Positions 14,875-24,050 of a DNA stretch of 34,020 nucleotides are shown here, in pieces; position 1 is the first letter of the stretch, and each line of letters starts with the position of its first letter. The notes below the pieces were generated by a model. It searched no databases. It was not told the origin of the DNA and worked only from the letters and a program-made list of their open reading frames with translations. The position numbers were made by a program, and so were the translations under genes. This stretch comes from Gallionella sp. GTDB lineage: Bacteria > Pseudomonadota > Gammaproteobacteria > Burkholderiales > Gallionellaceae. Location: positions 1 to 34,020 of the forward strand of contig JAUSNM010000004.1 of the NCBI GenBank assembly GCA_030645535.1, read 5' to 3'.

Positions 14875-16074
14875 TCACTCCGTTCGCAACGCCTCTACCG
14901 GGTCCAGTCTTGCCGCGCGCCGTGCTGGCATCACGCCGGCGGCTAAGCCGATACTGATGGCGCTGAGTTCTGCAAGGACTGCAAACAGCCAGGGCGTATG
15001 CACCGGCAGGGCCGGGATGAACAGATGCAAACCCTGGGCGATACCCACGCCTAACGCGAGGCCTGCCAGTCCCCCCAGCGCCGACAGCAGCATCGCCTCG
15101 CCCAGGAACAGCGTCAGCACCTGACTCTCGCGCGCACCCAGCGCGCGCAGCAGGCCGATTTCGGCTGTGCGCTCGGTGACGGCCATGGTCATGATGGTCA
15201 GAATGCCGACGCCGCCCACCAGCAGCGATATTCCGCCCAGTGCGCCGACCGCGAAGGTGATCACATCCAGCACAGAACCCAGCACTTCGAGGGCTTTTTC
15301 CTGCGGGACCAGCGTGAAGTCCTCGCGTCCGTGGCGATCGATGAGCAGCGTTGTGATGGAGCGCAGCACGCTTTGCAGATCGGCGCCTGATTTGTAGCTC
15401 AAATGGATTTCCATCAGCCCCGGACGGTTGAACAGTTCCAGCGCGCGGGCGGCGGGAATATATACGGTGTCGTCCAGATCGAAGCCCAGCATCTGCCCTT
15501 TGGCTTCCATCACGCCGATCACCCGGTAGCGTTGCCCGCCGATACGCAAATAACTGCCGAGCGGGTTTTGTCCGGCAAACAATTCCTGACGCACCTTCGA
15601 GCCTAACACCACCAGCGCGCGCGCCTGGGTCGGATCCTCGTCGGGCAGAAAACTGCCGGTCTGCACAAGGCTGGCCATCACGCGGGGCAGGTCGTGCCCC
15701 CCGCCGATTACCATGGTGCGGCGCGTCTTGCCGTTAAAGCGCACCTCGGCATTGCCCGACACGCTGGGATCGGCATACTCGACATTCGGCAAGCGACGCA
15801 AGGCCTGTGCATCCTCGATGGAAATCGTCTTGACCGAACCGAAGATGCCGACGTTTCCGCCCTGCGTCTGCGTCTTGCCGGGCTGGATAGAGATCAGATT
15901 GGTGCCGAACTGGGAAAATTCGGCCAGCACGAACTGATGCAGCCCTTCGCCTATGGAGGTGAGCAGAATCACCGCCGTGATGCCGATGGCAATTCCAAGA
16001 CCCGTCAGGAAGCTGCGCATCCGGTAGGCCAGGAAGCTGGAGGTGGTCAGGCGGATCAGGTCAGGAAACAACAT
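14875..16074 (-). CDS. MacB-type ABC transporter permease (second)
   Basis: A 399-residue inner-membrane permease of the MacB/FtsX type. From the ATG at 16074 it begins MLFPDLIRLTTSSFLAYRMR then SFLTGLGIAIG, the typical first membrane segment; a large periplasmic MacB_PCD domain (about 40-240) and an FtsX domain with three membrane segments follow, with the coupling region TERTAEIGLLRALGAR and ending ARRAARLDPVEALRTE. Together with the ATPase, another permease and the adaptor it would form an exporter powered from the cytoplasm. The two permeases suggest a heterodimer. Just before its start lies the broken N-terminus of another permease (16061-16219). Confidence 0.92.
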   Translation of the reverse strand: MLFPDLIRLTTSSFLAYRMRSFLTGLGIAIGITAVILLTSIGEGLHQFVLAEFSQFGTNLISIQPGKTQTQGGNVGIFGSVKTISIEDAQALRRLPNVEYADPSVSGNAEVRFNGKTRRTMVIGGGHDLPRVMASLVQTGSFLPDEDPTQARALVVLGSKVRQELFAGQNPLGSYLRIGGQRYRVIGVMEAKGQMLGFDLDDTVYIPAARALELFNRPGLMEIHLSYKSGADLQSVLRSITTLLIDRHGREDFTLVPQEKALEVLGSVLDVITFAVGALGGISLLVGGVGILTIMTMAVTERTAEIGLLRALGARESQVLTLFLGEAMLLSALGGLAGLALGVGIAQGLHLFIPALPVHTPWLFAVLAELSAISIGLAAGVMPARRAARLDPVEALRTE

Positions 16075-16219
16075 TGAATATCCCTGAGAACCGTAGCGAG
16101 CGGTTCGAGAGCAAGGCGCACTGAGCGCAGCGAACGAGCCATACCAAACAGGTAGGCGAGGAGCGAGCACCGCGCAACGCAGCTATCGAATCGCGCAGCA
16201 GGTTGTCGGTGGTATTCAT
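16061..16219 (-). pseudogene. Broken N-terminus of an additional permease
   Basis: An ATG at 16217-16219, placed right at the stop of permease 1 (ATGATG overlap after GGAAG), reads MNTTDNLLRDSIAALRGARS. This resembles the start of MacB permeases (compare permease 1: FGAASLRGSRART). After this the frame changes into unrelated Arg/Ser-rich text and stops at 16061. The DNA there (about 16080-16165) is GC-rich with repeated GAGCGAG/GCGCAG motifs and looks inserted. Permease 2 starts within its end, at 16074. It is either a remnant of a lost permease gene, or the original start of permease 2 displaced by an insertion. Confidence 0.5.
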
Positions 16220-17427
16220 CATCTTCCTGCCAGCGCCGTTACAGGATCCAGCCTTGCGGCGCGGCGTGCAGGCCAGACGCTGAAAAGAATGCCGGTGCCA
16301 AGCGATGTGCCGATCGCCGCCAGCACCGCCCACCAGGGGGCGGCCACCGGCAGTGACGGATATATTTTCGCGATCACCAGCACACCCGCCTCACCGAGGA
16401 GCAGGCCGACTATGCTGCCGACGCCGGACAAGATAACGGCTTCTGCAAAAAACAAAGTGCGGATCTGCGCGGCCGGTGCGCCCAGCGCCTTGAGCAGGCC
16501 GATTTCCTGGACGCGTTGCGAGACGGCGATCAGCATCACATTCATGATCAGTATCCCCGCTACCGCCAGACTGATTGCGGCGATGCCGCCCACCGCCAGC
16601 GTCAGTGCGCGCAGGATGCGATCGAAGGTCGCCAGCACGGCATCCTGCGTGACCACCGTCACATCGCGCTCACCGTTGTGGCGGGCGAACAGGATTGTTT
16701 CGGTATCGTGTTTGGCCTGTTCAATGGCGTCGCGACTCTTCGCTTCGACCAGAATGCGGAACAGACCGGAGGTATTGAACAGCATGTGGGCAGAGGCGAC
16801 CGGCACGATGACGATCTCATCGGTATTAAAACCCATCGACTCGCCCTGGCTGGCCATTACGCCGACCACGCGGAAACGCCGGTCGCCCAGCCTGACCCAG
16901 GCGCCGACACCCGATTCCTTGCCGAACAATTCGCGTTTGATCTTGGCTCCCAAAACGCACACGGACTCGCTGGCATGCACGTCACCCGCAGGCAGGAATT
17001 GCCCCTGACCCAGACTCATGTGGCGTACTTCCAGCAGGCTGGCGGTGGAACCCAGTACGATCACTTCGCGATTTTTAGCGTCTTTTGATATCAGCGAAGA
17101 GCCTATGGTCAGCGGCGCGATGCGACCTATAGCACGGCTGCGCAACAAGGCCTGTGCATCGTCAAGGCTGAGTTCGCGCGGAATTTGCCCCAGCAGCATG
17201 CCAGGACCGATCCCGGCAGTTTCGCTGCGTCCCGGGAACACCAGGACGAGATTGGTGCCAAGCGATGAAAACTGATTGATCACATAACGCCGTGCGCCTT
17301 CGCCTAAGGCTGTCAGCACCACCACAGCAGCAACGCCGATGGACATGGCGAGGATCATCAACAAGGTTCGTGCGCGGCTGCCGCGCAGACTCGCTGCGCC
17401 GAACTGCACGACATCGATATATTTCAT
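16219..17427 (-). CDS. MacB-type ABC transporter permease (first)
   Basis: A 402-residue permease paralogous to the next gene. From ATG 17427 it begins MKYIDVVQFGAASLRGSRAR followed by TLLMILAMSIGVAAVVVLTAL; a periplasmic MacB_PCD domain and three C-terminal membrane segments follow, with the coupling sequence SQRVQEIGLLKALGAP and the end RRAARLDPVTALAGR. An in-frame start at 17517 is rejected because the added residues are translated from an interspersed repeat (17433-17549). That repeat separates this gene from the ATPase by 153 bp, unlike the tight coupling elsewhere in the operon. Confidence 0.92.
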   Translation of the reverse strand: MKYIDVVQFGAASLRGSRARTLLMILAMSIGVAAVVVLTALGEGARRYVINQFSSLGTNLVLVFPGRSETAGIGPGMLLGQIPRELSLDDAQALLRSRAIGRIAPLTIGSSLISKDAKNREVIVLGSTASLLEVRHMSLGQGQFLPAGDVHASESVCVLGAKIKRELFGKESGVGAWVRLGDRRFRVVGVMASQGESMGFNTDEIVIVPVASAHMLFNTSGLFRILVEAKSRDAIEQAKHDTETILFARHNGERDVTVVTQDAVLATFDRILRALTLAVGGIAAISLAVAGILIMNVMLIAVSQRVQEIGLLKALGAPAAQIRTLFFAEAVILSGVGSIVGLLLGEAGVLVIAKIYPSLPVAAPWWAVLAAIGTSLGTGILFSVWPARRAARLDPVTALAGR

Positions 17428-17432
17428 AAGCA

Positions 17433-17549
17433 GCCGTTCGTGGTGAGCCCTTCGACGCCGTTCATCCTGAGCCTGTCGAAGGAGAAAATGGCGCTCAGGA
17501 CAGGCTTGTCGAACCATGAACGACCCTTCGACAGGCTCAGGGCGAACGG
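17433..17549. repeat. Second palindromic interspersed repeat, inside the ABC exporter operon
   Basis: The element starts CCGTTCGTGGTGAGCCCTTC and ends GGCTCAGGGCGAACGG, with internal copies of GAGCCTGTCGAAGG and GACAGGCTTGTCGAACC in both orientations. It is of the same type as 14731-14822 but longer, with at least four core units. It lies between the ATPase and the first permease, directly in front of the permease start. Confidence 0.8.
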
Positions 17550-17580
17550 TTTAGAGTCTGATAAACAATATGGGCCCATC

Positions 17581-18255
17581 TCAAGTCTCTGTTTTGGAAA
17601 CTATCTGCCCGTCCACCATGTGCAACTGGCGCTTGGCGCGTCCACCGATGGCGGGGTCGTGGGTGACGAGGATTAACGTGACGTTCTGTTCGGTCAGTTG
17701 TTCGAGCAGATTGATCACCTCGCGGCCGGTAGTCTGATCGAGGTTGCCGGTTGGCTCGTCGGCCAGCAGCACGGAAGGATGCATGCTGGTGGCACGGGCG
17801 ATCGCCACTCGTTGCCGCTGCCCGCCGGAGAGCTGGTCAGGTCTGTGATCTGCTCTATCCGTCAGGCCGTAATTTTGCAGCAACTGCGCGACGCGCATCC
17901 GTCGTTCAGGAACAGGGATGCCTGCCAGGATCAGCGGCAGCTCGATGTTCATCGCTGCGGTGAGGCGCGGCACCAGATGGAAGGACTGGAACACGAAGCC
18001 GATTTTTTCGCTGCGTACGCGGGCCTGTTGTTCGTCGTTGAGGGCAGTGACATTGCCGCCGTCCAGTTTATAGATGCCGGAACTCGGTCGATCCAGCAGG
18101 CCGATCAGATTGAGCAGCGTGGATTTTCCGGAACCGGACGGCCCCATGATGGAAACATAGTCGCCCGCCGCGATGGATAAGTTGATGTCGCGCAGCGCGG
18201 CAACCTCCTGCCCGCCGACCATGAAACTGCGACTGACATTTTCAAACTGAATCAT
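17581..18255 (-). CDS. ABC transporter ATPase (LolD/MacB type)
   Basis: A 224-residue cytoplasmic ATPase. Walker A is GPSGSGKST (near residue 39), the signature is [14 protein letters not shown], Walker B is [12 protein letters not shown], and the H-loop is in LILVTHD. Length and motifs match the LolD/MacB-N family that works with FtsX-like permeases. It overlaps the adaptor gene by 4 bp (ATGA). Here ATPase and permease are separate genes, unlike fused MacB of E. coli. The substrate cannot be told from sequence; macrolides, peptides, siderophores or lipoproteins are all known for this family. Confidence 0.95.
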   Translation of the reverse strand: MIQFENVSRSFMVGGQEVAALRDINLSIAAGDYVSIMGPSGSGKSTLLNLIGLLDRPSSGIYKLDGGNVTALNDEQQARVRSEKIGFVFQSFHLVPRLTAAMNIELPLILAGIPVPERRMRVAQLLQNYGLTDRADHRPDQLSGGQRQRVAIARATSMHPSVLLADEPTGNLDQTTGREVINLLEQLTEQNVTLILVTHDPAIGGRAKRQLHMVDGQIVSKTET

Positions 18256-19424
18256 CTGGCAGGTGTTTCCGGCTGCACTTTTACGCCGGCCTTTACGCCT
18301 GCCTGATCCAGTGTCAGCACGATCCGGTCGCCCTCGACAAGCCCTGCGGTGATTTCGGTCTGCTCCCAGTTGGCAAGACCGGTCGCCACGGTGCGCTCCT
18401 CCAATATGCCATCGGGTTTGTAAACCAGGACGCGTTTTCCTTCCAGCAAGGTCTGTGTCGGGATACGCAGCACGTTGTTGTGTGAGGTGTGGACGATTTC
18501 CACATCCGCACTGTAGCCCACCAGCAGGTTTTCGGCCGTCGGAGGCTCGACAAAGTCGACCTCGACTTCCACGGTGCGCGCCTGTTTCTCCAGTTCCAGA
18601 ACATAGGGTGCGACGCGCTTGACCCGGCCAGCGTATGACTTGCCCTTAATCGCATCCAGCGTGATGCGGCTCACCTGACCCGCCTTGATGTTGGCGGCGT
18701 CCACTTCGTCGATCGGCGCGCTGACAAAAAGACATCGGTCATCGATCAGGTCGATGGCAGGCGGGGTTGGAATGCCGGGCGGGGAGGGCGTGGCGTATTC
18801 GCCCAGTTCGCCGCTGATGTCGGCCACGATGCCGTCGAACGGTGCGCGCAGCACCATGCGATCAAGGCCTGCGTTTGCTGCCAGAATGCGCGATCTTCCC
18901 TGTTCGATCTGGCTGCGGGCGGCCTCGCATCCGGCGCTCGCCACACGGGCAGCCGAGGTTTTCTGATCCAGACCCTCGTTGGAAATGAAGCCTTTGGCAT
19001 GCAATTGACGTGAGCGCACGGCTTCTTTTTTCGCCAGATCGGCCTGCAGGCAGGATTGCACGGCCTGAGTCTGCGCCGTGACGAGCTGCTCCTGAGCCAG
19101 GCGCGATTGCGCTTGCAGGTCGTTGTTCCACAATTCAAGCAACACCTGATTGGCCTTGACCCGATCGCCTTTTTTGACCAGCAGATGTGCGATCTGACCG
19201 CCGGACGGGGCAGACAGCTTGGCGCGATGGCAGGCCTTGACCGTTCCGGCGCGCGTGTTACTCACCGTCGCCTCCACTATGCCGCGACCTGCAGTGACCA
19301 GTTGAACATGCAGCGGTGCGGGGCGCGTGAAATACCAGGCTGCGACCGCCAGCAAAGCCAATCCACCCAGCCAGGGAAACAGGCTTGTCCATGTATTTCG
19401 CTTGTCCTGCTGAGCCGCCGTCAT
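18252..19424 (-). CDS. Periplasmic adaptor (membrane fusion protein, MacA/HlyD type)
   Basis: A 390-residue adaptor with one N-terminal membrane anchor (about 18-36), a biotinyl-lipoyl-like domain (LSAPSGGQIAHLLVKKGDRV), a long coiled-coil hairpin rich in Gln/Ala/Leu (about 95-175), and beta-barrel segments (VLRAPFDGIVADISGELGEY). Such proteins link the inner-membrane exporter to an outer-membrane channel. The ATG at 19424 is preferred because AGGGGA stands before it; the earlier start (19451) is weak. No outer-membrane TolC gene is seen in the window. It is the first gene of the four-gene operon. Confidence 0.92.
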   Translation of the reverse strand: MTAAQQDKRNTWTSLFPWLGGLALLAVAAWYFTRPAPLHVQLVTAGRGIVEATVSNTRAGTVKACHRAKLSAPSGGQIAHLLVKKGDRVKANQVLLELWNNDLQAQSRLAQEQLVTAQTQAVQSCLQADLAKKEAVRSRQLHAKGFISNEGLDQKTSAARVASAGCEAARSQIEQGRSRILAANAGLDRMVLRAPFDGIVADISGELGEYATPSPPGIPTPPAIDLIDDRCLFVSAPIDEVDAANIKAGQVSRITLDAIKGKSYAGRVKRVAPYVLELEKQARTVEVEVDFVEPPTAENLLVGYSADVEIVHTSHNNVLRIPTQTLLEGKRVLVYKPDGILEERTVATGLANWEQTEITAGLVEGDRIVLTLDQAGVKAGVKVQPETPAR

Positions 19425-19452
19425 ATGTATCCCCTGCAAAGTTTCATTCAAC

Positions 19453-19501
19453 AGCTACAAGCTACGAGCTACTCGCTTCGTGCTCCTCGCTGCGTGCTGC
19501 A
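19453..19501. repeat. Heptanucleotide array encoding the end of the GGDEF-EAL protein
   Basis: Seven 7-bp units (AGCTACA, AGCTACG, AGCTACT, CGCTTCG, TGCTCCT, CGCTGCG, TGCTGCA) run from the intergenic gap into the gene. The stop codon (19462-19464) and the last twelve residues (AARSEEHEASSS) are read from it. Confidence 0.8.
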
Positions 19502-21846
19502 AGCCATTTCTCGAAATCTTCCGGCGGAACAGGCCTGGAGTACAGGTAGCCTTGCGCATAATCGCAGTCGGCACGGATGAGCAGGTCGCGTTGCTGCTCG
19601 GTTTCCACGCCTTCGGCGATGACCTTTAAACCCAGCTTGTGCGCCATAACGATGATCGCTTCGCATAAAGCCATGTCATCAGAATCCTGCTCCAGATTGC
19701 GCACGAAAGACTGGTCGATCTTGAGATAGTCGATATCGAATTTCTTCAGATAGGACAAAGATGAATAGCCGGTACCGAAGTCGTCGATGGAAACCTGAAT
19801 GCCGGCATCACGAAGCGCGACCAATTTGTTATTGATACGCTGATCCGCATTCAGCAGCAGCCCTTCCGTGATCTCGAACACGAAATTCTTGCCAACAAGG
19901 TTATTTTCGTGCAAATCCTCGATAAACGAATCCACACTGCCACTATCGTTTTCATCCATGAACTCGACGGGTGATTTGTTTATGCTGATCTGGAATCCGC
20001 CGGGCGTGAGACTGTCCAAACGACGGCACCAGACGATTGATTCTTTGCGCACCCATGCACCGATATCGATGATCAGTCGGGTTTTTTCCGCCAGCGGGAT
20101 GAATTCATACGGGCTGACCATGCCGCGCACCGGATGCAGCCAGCGTATCAGCGCTTCTGCCTTGTTTACCCGATTTGTCGCTAACTCGACGATGGGCTGA
20201 AAATAAACTCTGAACTGATTTTCAGTCAGGGCGCAGCGCAAGTCGTTAGTGAGGCGCAAGCGTTTCTGCGCGTCTTCCTGTAGCGATGCGGTGAAATGGC
20301 TGAAGCGGTTGCGGCCATTGTCCTTGGCAGCGTACATCGCCTGATCGGCATTTTTCATCATGTTGTCGATGTCGCTGGCATCAGACGGATATAAGGTGAT
20401 GCCCAGACTGGCCGATATATAGACGACTTCGTTTTGCAGCTGAAAGGGTTCAGTCAGTTTCAGGATGATTTTCTGAGCGATGTTGTCGACCTGGCTGGCA
20501 TTGGCAAGCTGCGGCAATACGACCGAAAATTCATCGCCGCCCAGGCGTGCCACCGTATCCGATTTGCGTACACATTCTACGATGCGAGCTGCGGCCAGCT
20601 GCAGCAGCAGATCGCCCATGTCGTGGCCCAGCGTGTCATTGACTTCCTTGAACTGGTCCAGGTCGATCAGCAGCAGTGCCAGCGGCAGACCTGAGCGATC
20701 CGTTTTTTTGATTTCCTGAGACAGGCGGTCGCGCAACATGTCGCGGTTGGGCAGGTCGGTAAGTGCATCGAAGTTCGCCCGCTTCCAGAGCAGCGCTTTG
20801 GAGCGTTTGACAGACTGGAGATAGATTGCAGAGCCGACAGTCGCCAGGATCAGCACACTGCCGAATGCGCCCAGCAATAGCGTGAACCAGAAATAATCCC
20901 GGCGCAACGAGGACATCGCTGAAATTTCGTTCTCGATATACACCGTCAGGCCATATTCGTACAGTTCATGGGTCGCGAGAACTTGCGGGATCGTGTCGTT
21001 GTGGATCAGCAGCAGAGCAGGAAATCGGCTGTCTTTCCAGGGCTGGATTTTAAGTGCGGGAAAAGTGCTTCTCTGGTAACGCGCCAATCTATCCTGTTCG
21101 GATACGTAGGAAATGGCCGCATCCGGCAGTGCAAGCATCTCCAGTTGTTTGTCGCGTGCAAGTATGATGACGCCATTGGAATCCGCCACAAATGCGTCAA
21201 GATGCTGGGTCAAAAAGGACAGGTGGGGAACGTCGATCTTGGCAACCACTGCACCCGTGAATTTTCCGTCTATGATCACGGGGGTTGCAAAATACAGTCC
21301 GGGGATATGGGTGGTTTTTCCCACCGCATATTGCATGCCGCGCTGACCGGTTTTATTGCGTTTGAAAAAATCACGTTCAGCGTAATTGTTGCCGATGGGG
21401 CTGCCCTCCGTGCCCCAATTGCTGGCAGCCACGCAGTCGCCTGCTGCATTCAATATGAAGATAAGGTCGGCATTGAGGCTCTTTTTCGCCAGCTTCAGAT
21501 AGCTGCTTAAATCGCTTAGTCCGGGATCATTTGTCCATTTTTTGCGCCGCTCGTCGAGCGGCAGGGTCGACGGTAATGCGTCAAATCTCGAGGTGGCTGC
21601 TCTGACACGTAACAGTTCGGATAACAGGTCGGGGATGCCGTGCAGGTGATTCAGATTGCGCACGATGCTGTCAGTCAGGTCGCTGACGCGTTCCTGAGCG
21701 ATGCTGGTTTGCTGATTGATCAATTCGTTGGCATCGGATACGTATGCGCGTGCCGTGAAGTACCAGGACGATGCGTTCCAGAGGACGAGCAGAAATGCTG
21801 TGACAAGCACGGCCGGGTTGTTTCTGAACTTTATTATATTAATCAA
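19462..21846 (-). CDS. Cache-GGDEF-EAL cyclic-di-GMP enzyme
   Basis: A 794-residue membrane signalling protein. A membrane segment (about 12-32), a periplasmic dCache-like sensor region (about 35-305) and a second membrane segment (about 315-340) precede a GGDEF domain with intact RLGGDEFSVVL and the RxxD inhibitory site five residues before it (RKSD), and an EAL domain with EALIRW, DDFGTGYSSLSYLKKFDIDY and EGVETEQQ. Both catalytic motifs are intact, so it could make or degrade c-di-GMP. The start codon appears to be TTG (21844-21846): an in-frame stop lies seven codons upstream and no ATG is near. The C-terminal 12 residues come from a 7-bp array. Confidence 0.93.
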   Translation of the reverse strand: MINIIKFRNNPAVLVTAFLLVLWNASSWYFTARAYVSDANELINQQTSIAQERVSDLTDSIVRNLNHLHGIPDLLSELLRVRAATSRFDALPSTLPLDERRKKWTNDPGLSDLSSYLKLAKKSLNADLIFILNAAGDCVAASNWGTEGSPIGNNYAERDFFKRNKTGQRGMQYAVGKTTHIPGLYFATPVIIDGKFTGAVVAKIDVPHLSFLTQHLDAFVADSNGVIILARDKQLEMLALPDAAISYVSEQDRLARYQRSTFPALKIQPWKDSRFPALLLIHNDTIPQVLATHELYEYGLTVYIENEISAMSSLRRDYFWFTLLLGAFGSVLILATVGSAIYLQSVKRSKALLWKRANFDALTDLPNRDMLRDRLSQEIKKTDRSGLPLALLLIDLDQFKEVNDTLGHDMGDLLLQLAAARIVECVRKSDTVARLGGDEFSVVLPQLANASQVDNIAQKIILKLTEPFQLQNEVVYISASLGITLYPSDASDIDNMMKNADQAMYAAKDNGRNRFSHFTASLQEDAQKRLRLTNDLRCALTENQFRVYFQPIVELATNRVNKAEALIRWLHPVRGMVSPYEFIPLAEKTRLIIDIGAWVRKESIVWCRRLDSLTPGGFQISINKSPVEFMDENDSGSVDSFIEDLHENNLVGKNFVFEITEGLLLNADQRINNKLVALRDAGIQVSIDDFGTGYSSLSYLKKFDIDYLKIDQSFVRNLEQDSDDMALCEAIIVMAHKLGLKVIAEGVETEQQRDLLIRADCDYAQGYLYSRPVPPEDFEKWLAARSEEHEASSS

Positions 21847-21931
21847 AGTTATATACGTCGATGATTAAATTAGCCGTTATGGGTTTCGCAAATCATTTGT
21901 CATGATCAGGTCGTCATGCAAACGGGGGTGA

Positions 21932-22007
21932 TGGTGCTGGAGAGAGGAATCGAACCTCCGACCTACGCGTTACGAGTGCGTTGCTCTACCAACTGAGCTA
22001 CTCCAGC
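21932..22007 (-). tRNA. tRNA-Thr (anticodon CGU)
   Basis: A complete 76-nt cloverleaf with an encoded CCA end. The acceptor stem is GCTGGAG/CTCCAGC, the D-arm is GCTCAGTTGGTAGAGC, the T-arm is GGAGGTTCGATTCCTCT-like, and the anticodon loop is CTCGTAA, giving CGU for ACG codons. The base pair closing the anticodon loop is an A-C mismatch (ACGCA/CGCGT), a mild oddity. It stands alone between the GGDEF-EAL gene and thiO, with no neighbouring tRNA. Confidence 0.95.
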
Positions 22008-22038
22008 AAATAACCTTCGAATTATAGTGGACAGACCG

Positions 22039-23106
22039 TTACTCGCGCCAGCGATATTCCTCAACAGGTACGGGTTGTGGATGGCCCTCGATCTCATTGC
22101 GCAGCAGTTCGGCGCAGGCTAACGACATGGTGACACCATAGCGGAAGTGACCGCAGTTGGCGTAGAGATTGGACAGATTGGGGTGCCGTCCTATGGTCGG
22201 GATATTGTCAGGCGAGGCAGGGCGCAGGCCCGCCCAATGCCGCACCGGCGGTTGATTCCGCCAATCGGGGAATAGTGCATATACGCGTTGCAACAGGCTC
22301 GTCCGTGCCTCATCGGTGGTGGATTTGTCGAAGCCTGCATCTTCGAGCGTGCTGCCGACCAGTACGTGCCCGTCCGTGCGCGGGATAAGGTACAGACTTT
22401 CCTGTAACAGTATTTGCCGGAATGGCGGCGTATCGAACTTGAACAGCAATATCTGCCCGCGTATCGGGCGCACGTCTAAATTCAGCGCATGTTCACCCAG
22501 CAAGGTCTGGCTCCATGCGCCTGCAGCGACGATGTAGGCATCCGCGCTGAGCCTGCCTTGAGAGGTTTGCAGCCCGGTAATACGGCAGCCTGCGATTTCA
22601 AATTTCTGAACTTCATGGTGTTCGAGTATTACACCACCCAGCATTTTCACTTGACGGAGCAGTGCCTGCAACAGACGAGGATTGCGCACCTGGCCGATGT
22701 CAGGCATGAATAAACCGCCGCCTTGCAAGCCAGGTACGCAATCGCTTAGCGTGACATGCTGCAATTGGACCTGATGCGCTGCACACCATTGCGTGGCGCG
22801 ATCATCCTGGAAGGGCGGCAACAGCAGCATGCCGCTGCGTTGATATTCCGGATCGATGCCGGTGGCAGCATGCAGATTTTTGGCCGCTTCATCGAACATG
22901 CCCATGCTGCGCTGAGTCAGGCGTGTGACGGGCTCGGTATAATCCCATGAACACAACGGCGACAGGATACCGCCGCCCGCCCAGGACGCCTCGCTACCTG
23001 TCGTGCCGCGCTCCACCAGCGTGACTTTATAGCCCGCCTGCAGCAAGGCTTGCGCGCTGGTCAGGCCGATTGCGCCGCCACCGATGATCAGGAAATGTTC
23101 AGGCAT
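22039..23106 (-). CDS. thiO: Glycine oxidase ThiO-type FAD oxidoreductase
   Basis: A 355-residue D-amino-acid-oxidase-fold flavoprotein. The FAD-binding motif IGGGAIGLTSAQALLQAG is at the start, followed by EASWAGGGILSPL, typical of ThiO, and a C-terminal HWAGLRPASPDNIPTIG near which FAD is bound. ThiO makes dehydroglycine for the thiamin thiazole. No thiS/thiG gene adjoins it here, and no TPP riboswitch is seen. It begins 5 bp after ispH ends, on the same strand. Other amine oxidases of the family cannot be excluded. Confidence 0.87.
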   Translation of the reverse strand: MPEHFLIIGGGAIGLTSAQALLQAGYKVTLVERGTTGSEASWAGGGILSPLCSWDYTEPVTRLTQRSMGMFDEAAKNLHAATGIDPEYQRSGMLLLPPFQDDRATQWCAAHQVQLQHVTLSDCVPGLQGGGLFMPDIGQVRNPRLLQALLRQVKMLGGVILEHHEVQKFEIAGCRITGLQTSQGRLSADAYIVAAGAWSQTLLGEHALNLDVRPIRGQILLFKFDTPPFRQILLQESLYLIPRTDGHVLVGSTLEDAGFDKSTTDEARTSLLQRVYALFPDWRNQPPVRHWAGLRPASPDNIPTIGRHPNLSNLYANCGHFRYGVTMSLACAELLRNEIEGHPQPVPVEEYRWRE

Positions 23107-23111
23107 TGAAG

Positions 23112-24050
23112 CTAGCTGGTTTCCACAATCTTGATCAGCGTCCTGGGCAGCGGAAACACTACATTCTCGACGATGCCCTGCAATTCGGTGACCTGCTGCG
23201 CGCCGAATTGCTGCAATTTTTCAATCACGCCCTGTACCAGCACTTCAGGGGCGGAAGCGCCCGCCGTGACGCCGACGTGAAGCTTTCCTGCAAACCATGA
23301 TGCCTGTAGTTCGCTCGCATCATCCACCAGATAGGCCGGCACGCCGACATTTGCCGCGACTTCGCGCAAGCGGTTGGAGTTCGAGCTGTTCGGTGAGCCG
23401 ACCACGATCACCACATCGCATTGCCCGACCAAAAGCTTGACCGCATCCTGGCGGTTTTGCGTGGCATAGCAGATGTCGTCTTTCTTGGGTCCTGTGATGA
23501 ACGGGAAGCGGTTTTTCAGCGCGGCGATGATGCAACTGGCGTCGTCCACCGACAGCGTGGTTTGCGTCACATAAGCCAGATTCTGCTCGTCGTGCACGTT
23601 GAGCTGCGCTACCTGCTCGGGGGATTCCACCAGATACATGCCGCCCTCTGTCTGTCCCATCGTGCCTTCCACTTCCGGGTGCCCCTTGTGGCCGATCATG
23701 ATGATTTCCTTGTTTTGATCGCGCAGGCGCGACACCTCGATATGCACCTTGGTGACCAGCGGGCAGGTCGCATCGAACACGGTCAAATTGCGCCTCTCTG
23801 CCTCGCGGCGCACCGCCTGGGATACTCCGTGCGCACTGAAGATCAGAATGCTGCCGGCAGGCACATCGTCCAGGTCTTCGATAAAGACCGCGCCTTTTTT
23901 GCGCAGGCCGTCTACGACGAATTTGTTATGCACGACTTCGTGACGCACATAGATCGGCGCACCGTGCAATTCGAGGGCGCGTTCCACGATCTCGATGGCA
24001 CGATCCACGCCGGCGCAGAAGCCGCGCGGGTTAGCTAACAGCAGATCCAT
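23112..24050 (-). CDS. ispH: 4-hydroxy-3-methylbut-2-enyl diphosphate reductase
   Basis: Last enzyme of the MEP isoprenoid pathway; it reduces HMBPP to IPP and DMAPP with an iron-sulfur cluster. The three cluster cysteines are visible: C12 (NPRGFCAGV), C96 (DATCPLV) and C194 ([10 protein letters not shown]). The catalytic glutamate is E126 in [11 protein letters not shown]. The SxN substrate motif is present as [10 protein letters not shown]. 312 residues, normal. It overlaps lspA by 20 bp and precedes thiO. The lspA-ispH order is usual in betaproteobacteria. Confidence 0.97.
   Translation of the reverse strand: MDLLLANPRGFCAGVDRAIEIVERALELHGAPIYVRHEVVHNKFVVDGLRKKGAVFIEDLDDVPAGSILIFSAHGVSQAVRREAERRNLTVFDATCPLVTKVHIEVSRLRDQNKEIIMIGHKGHPEVEGTMGQTEGGMYLVESPEQVAQLNVHDEQNLAYVTQTTLSVDDASCIIAALKNRFPFITGPKKDDICYATQNRQDAVKLLVGQCDVVIVVGSPNSSNSNRLREVAANVGVPAYLVDDASELQASWFAGKLHVGVTAGASAPEVLVQGVIEKLQQFGAQQVTELQGIVENVVFPLPRTLIKIVETS

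Noticed and set aside
22008-23111. TPP riboswitch for thiO
   Set aside because: thiO follows ispH after 5 bp, leaving no leader, and no THI-box sequence was seen.
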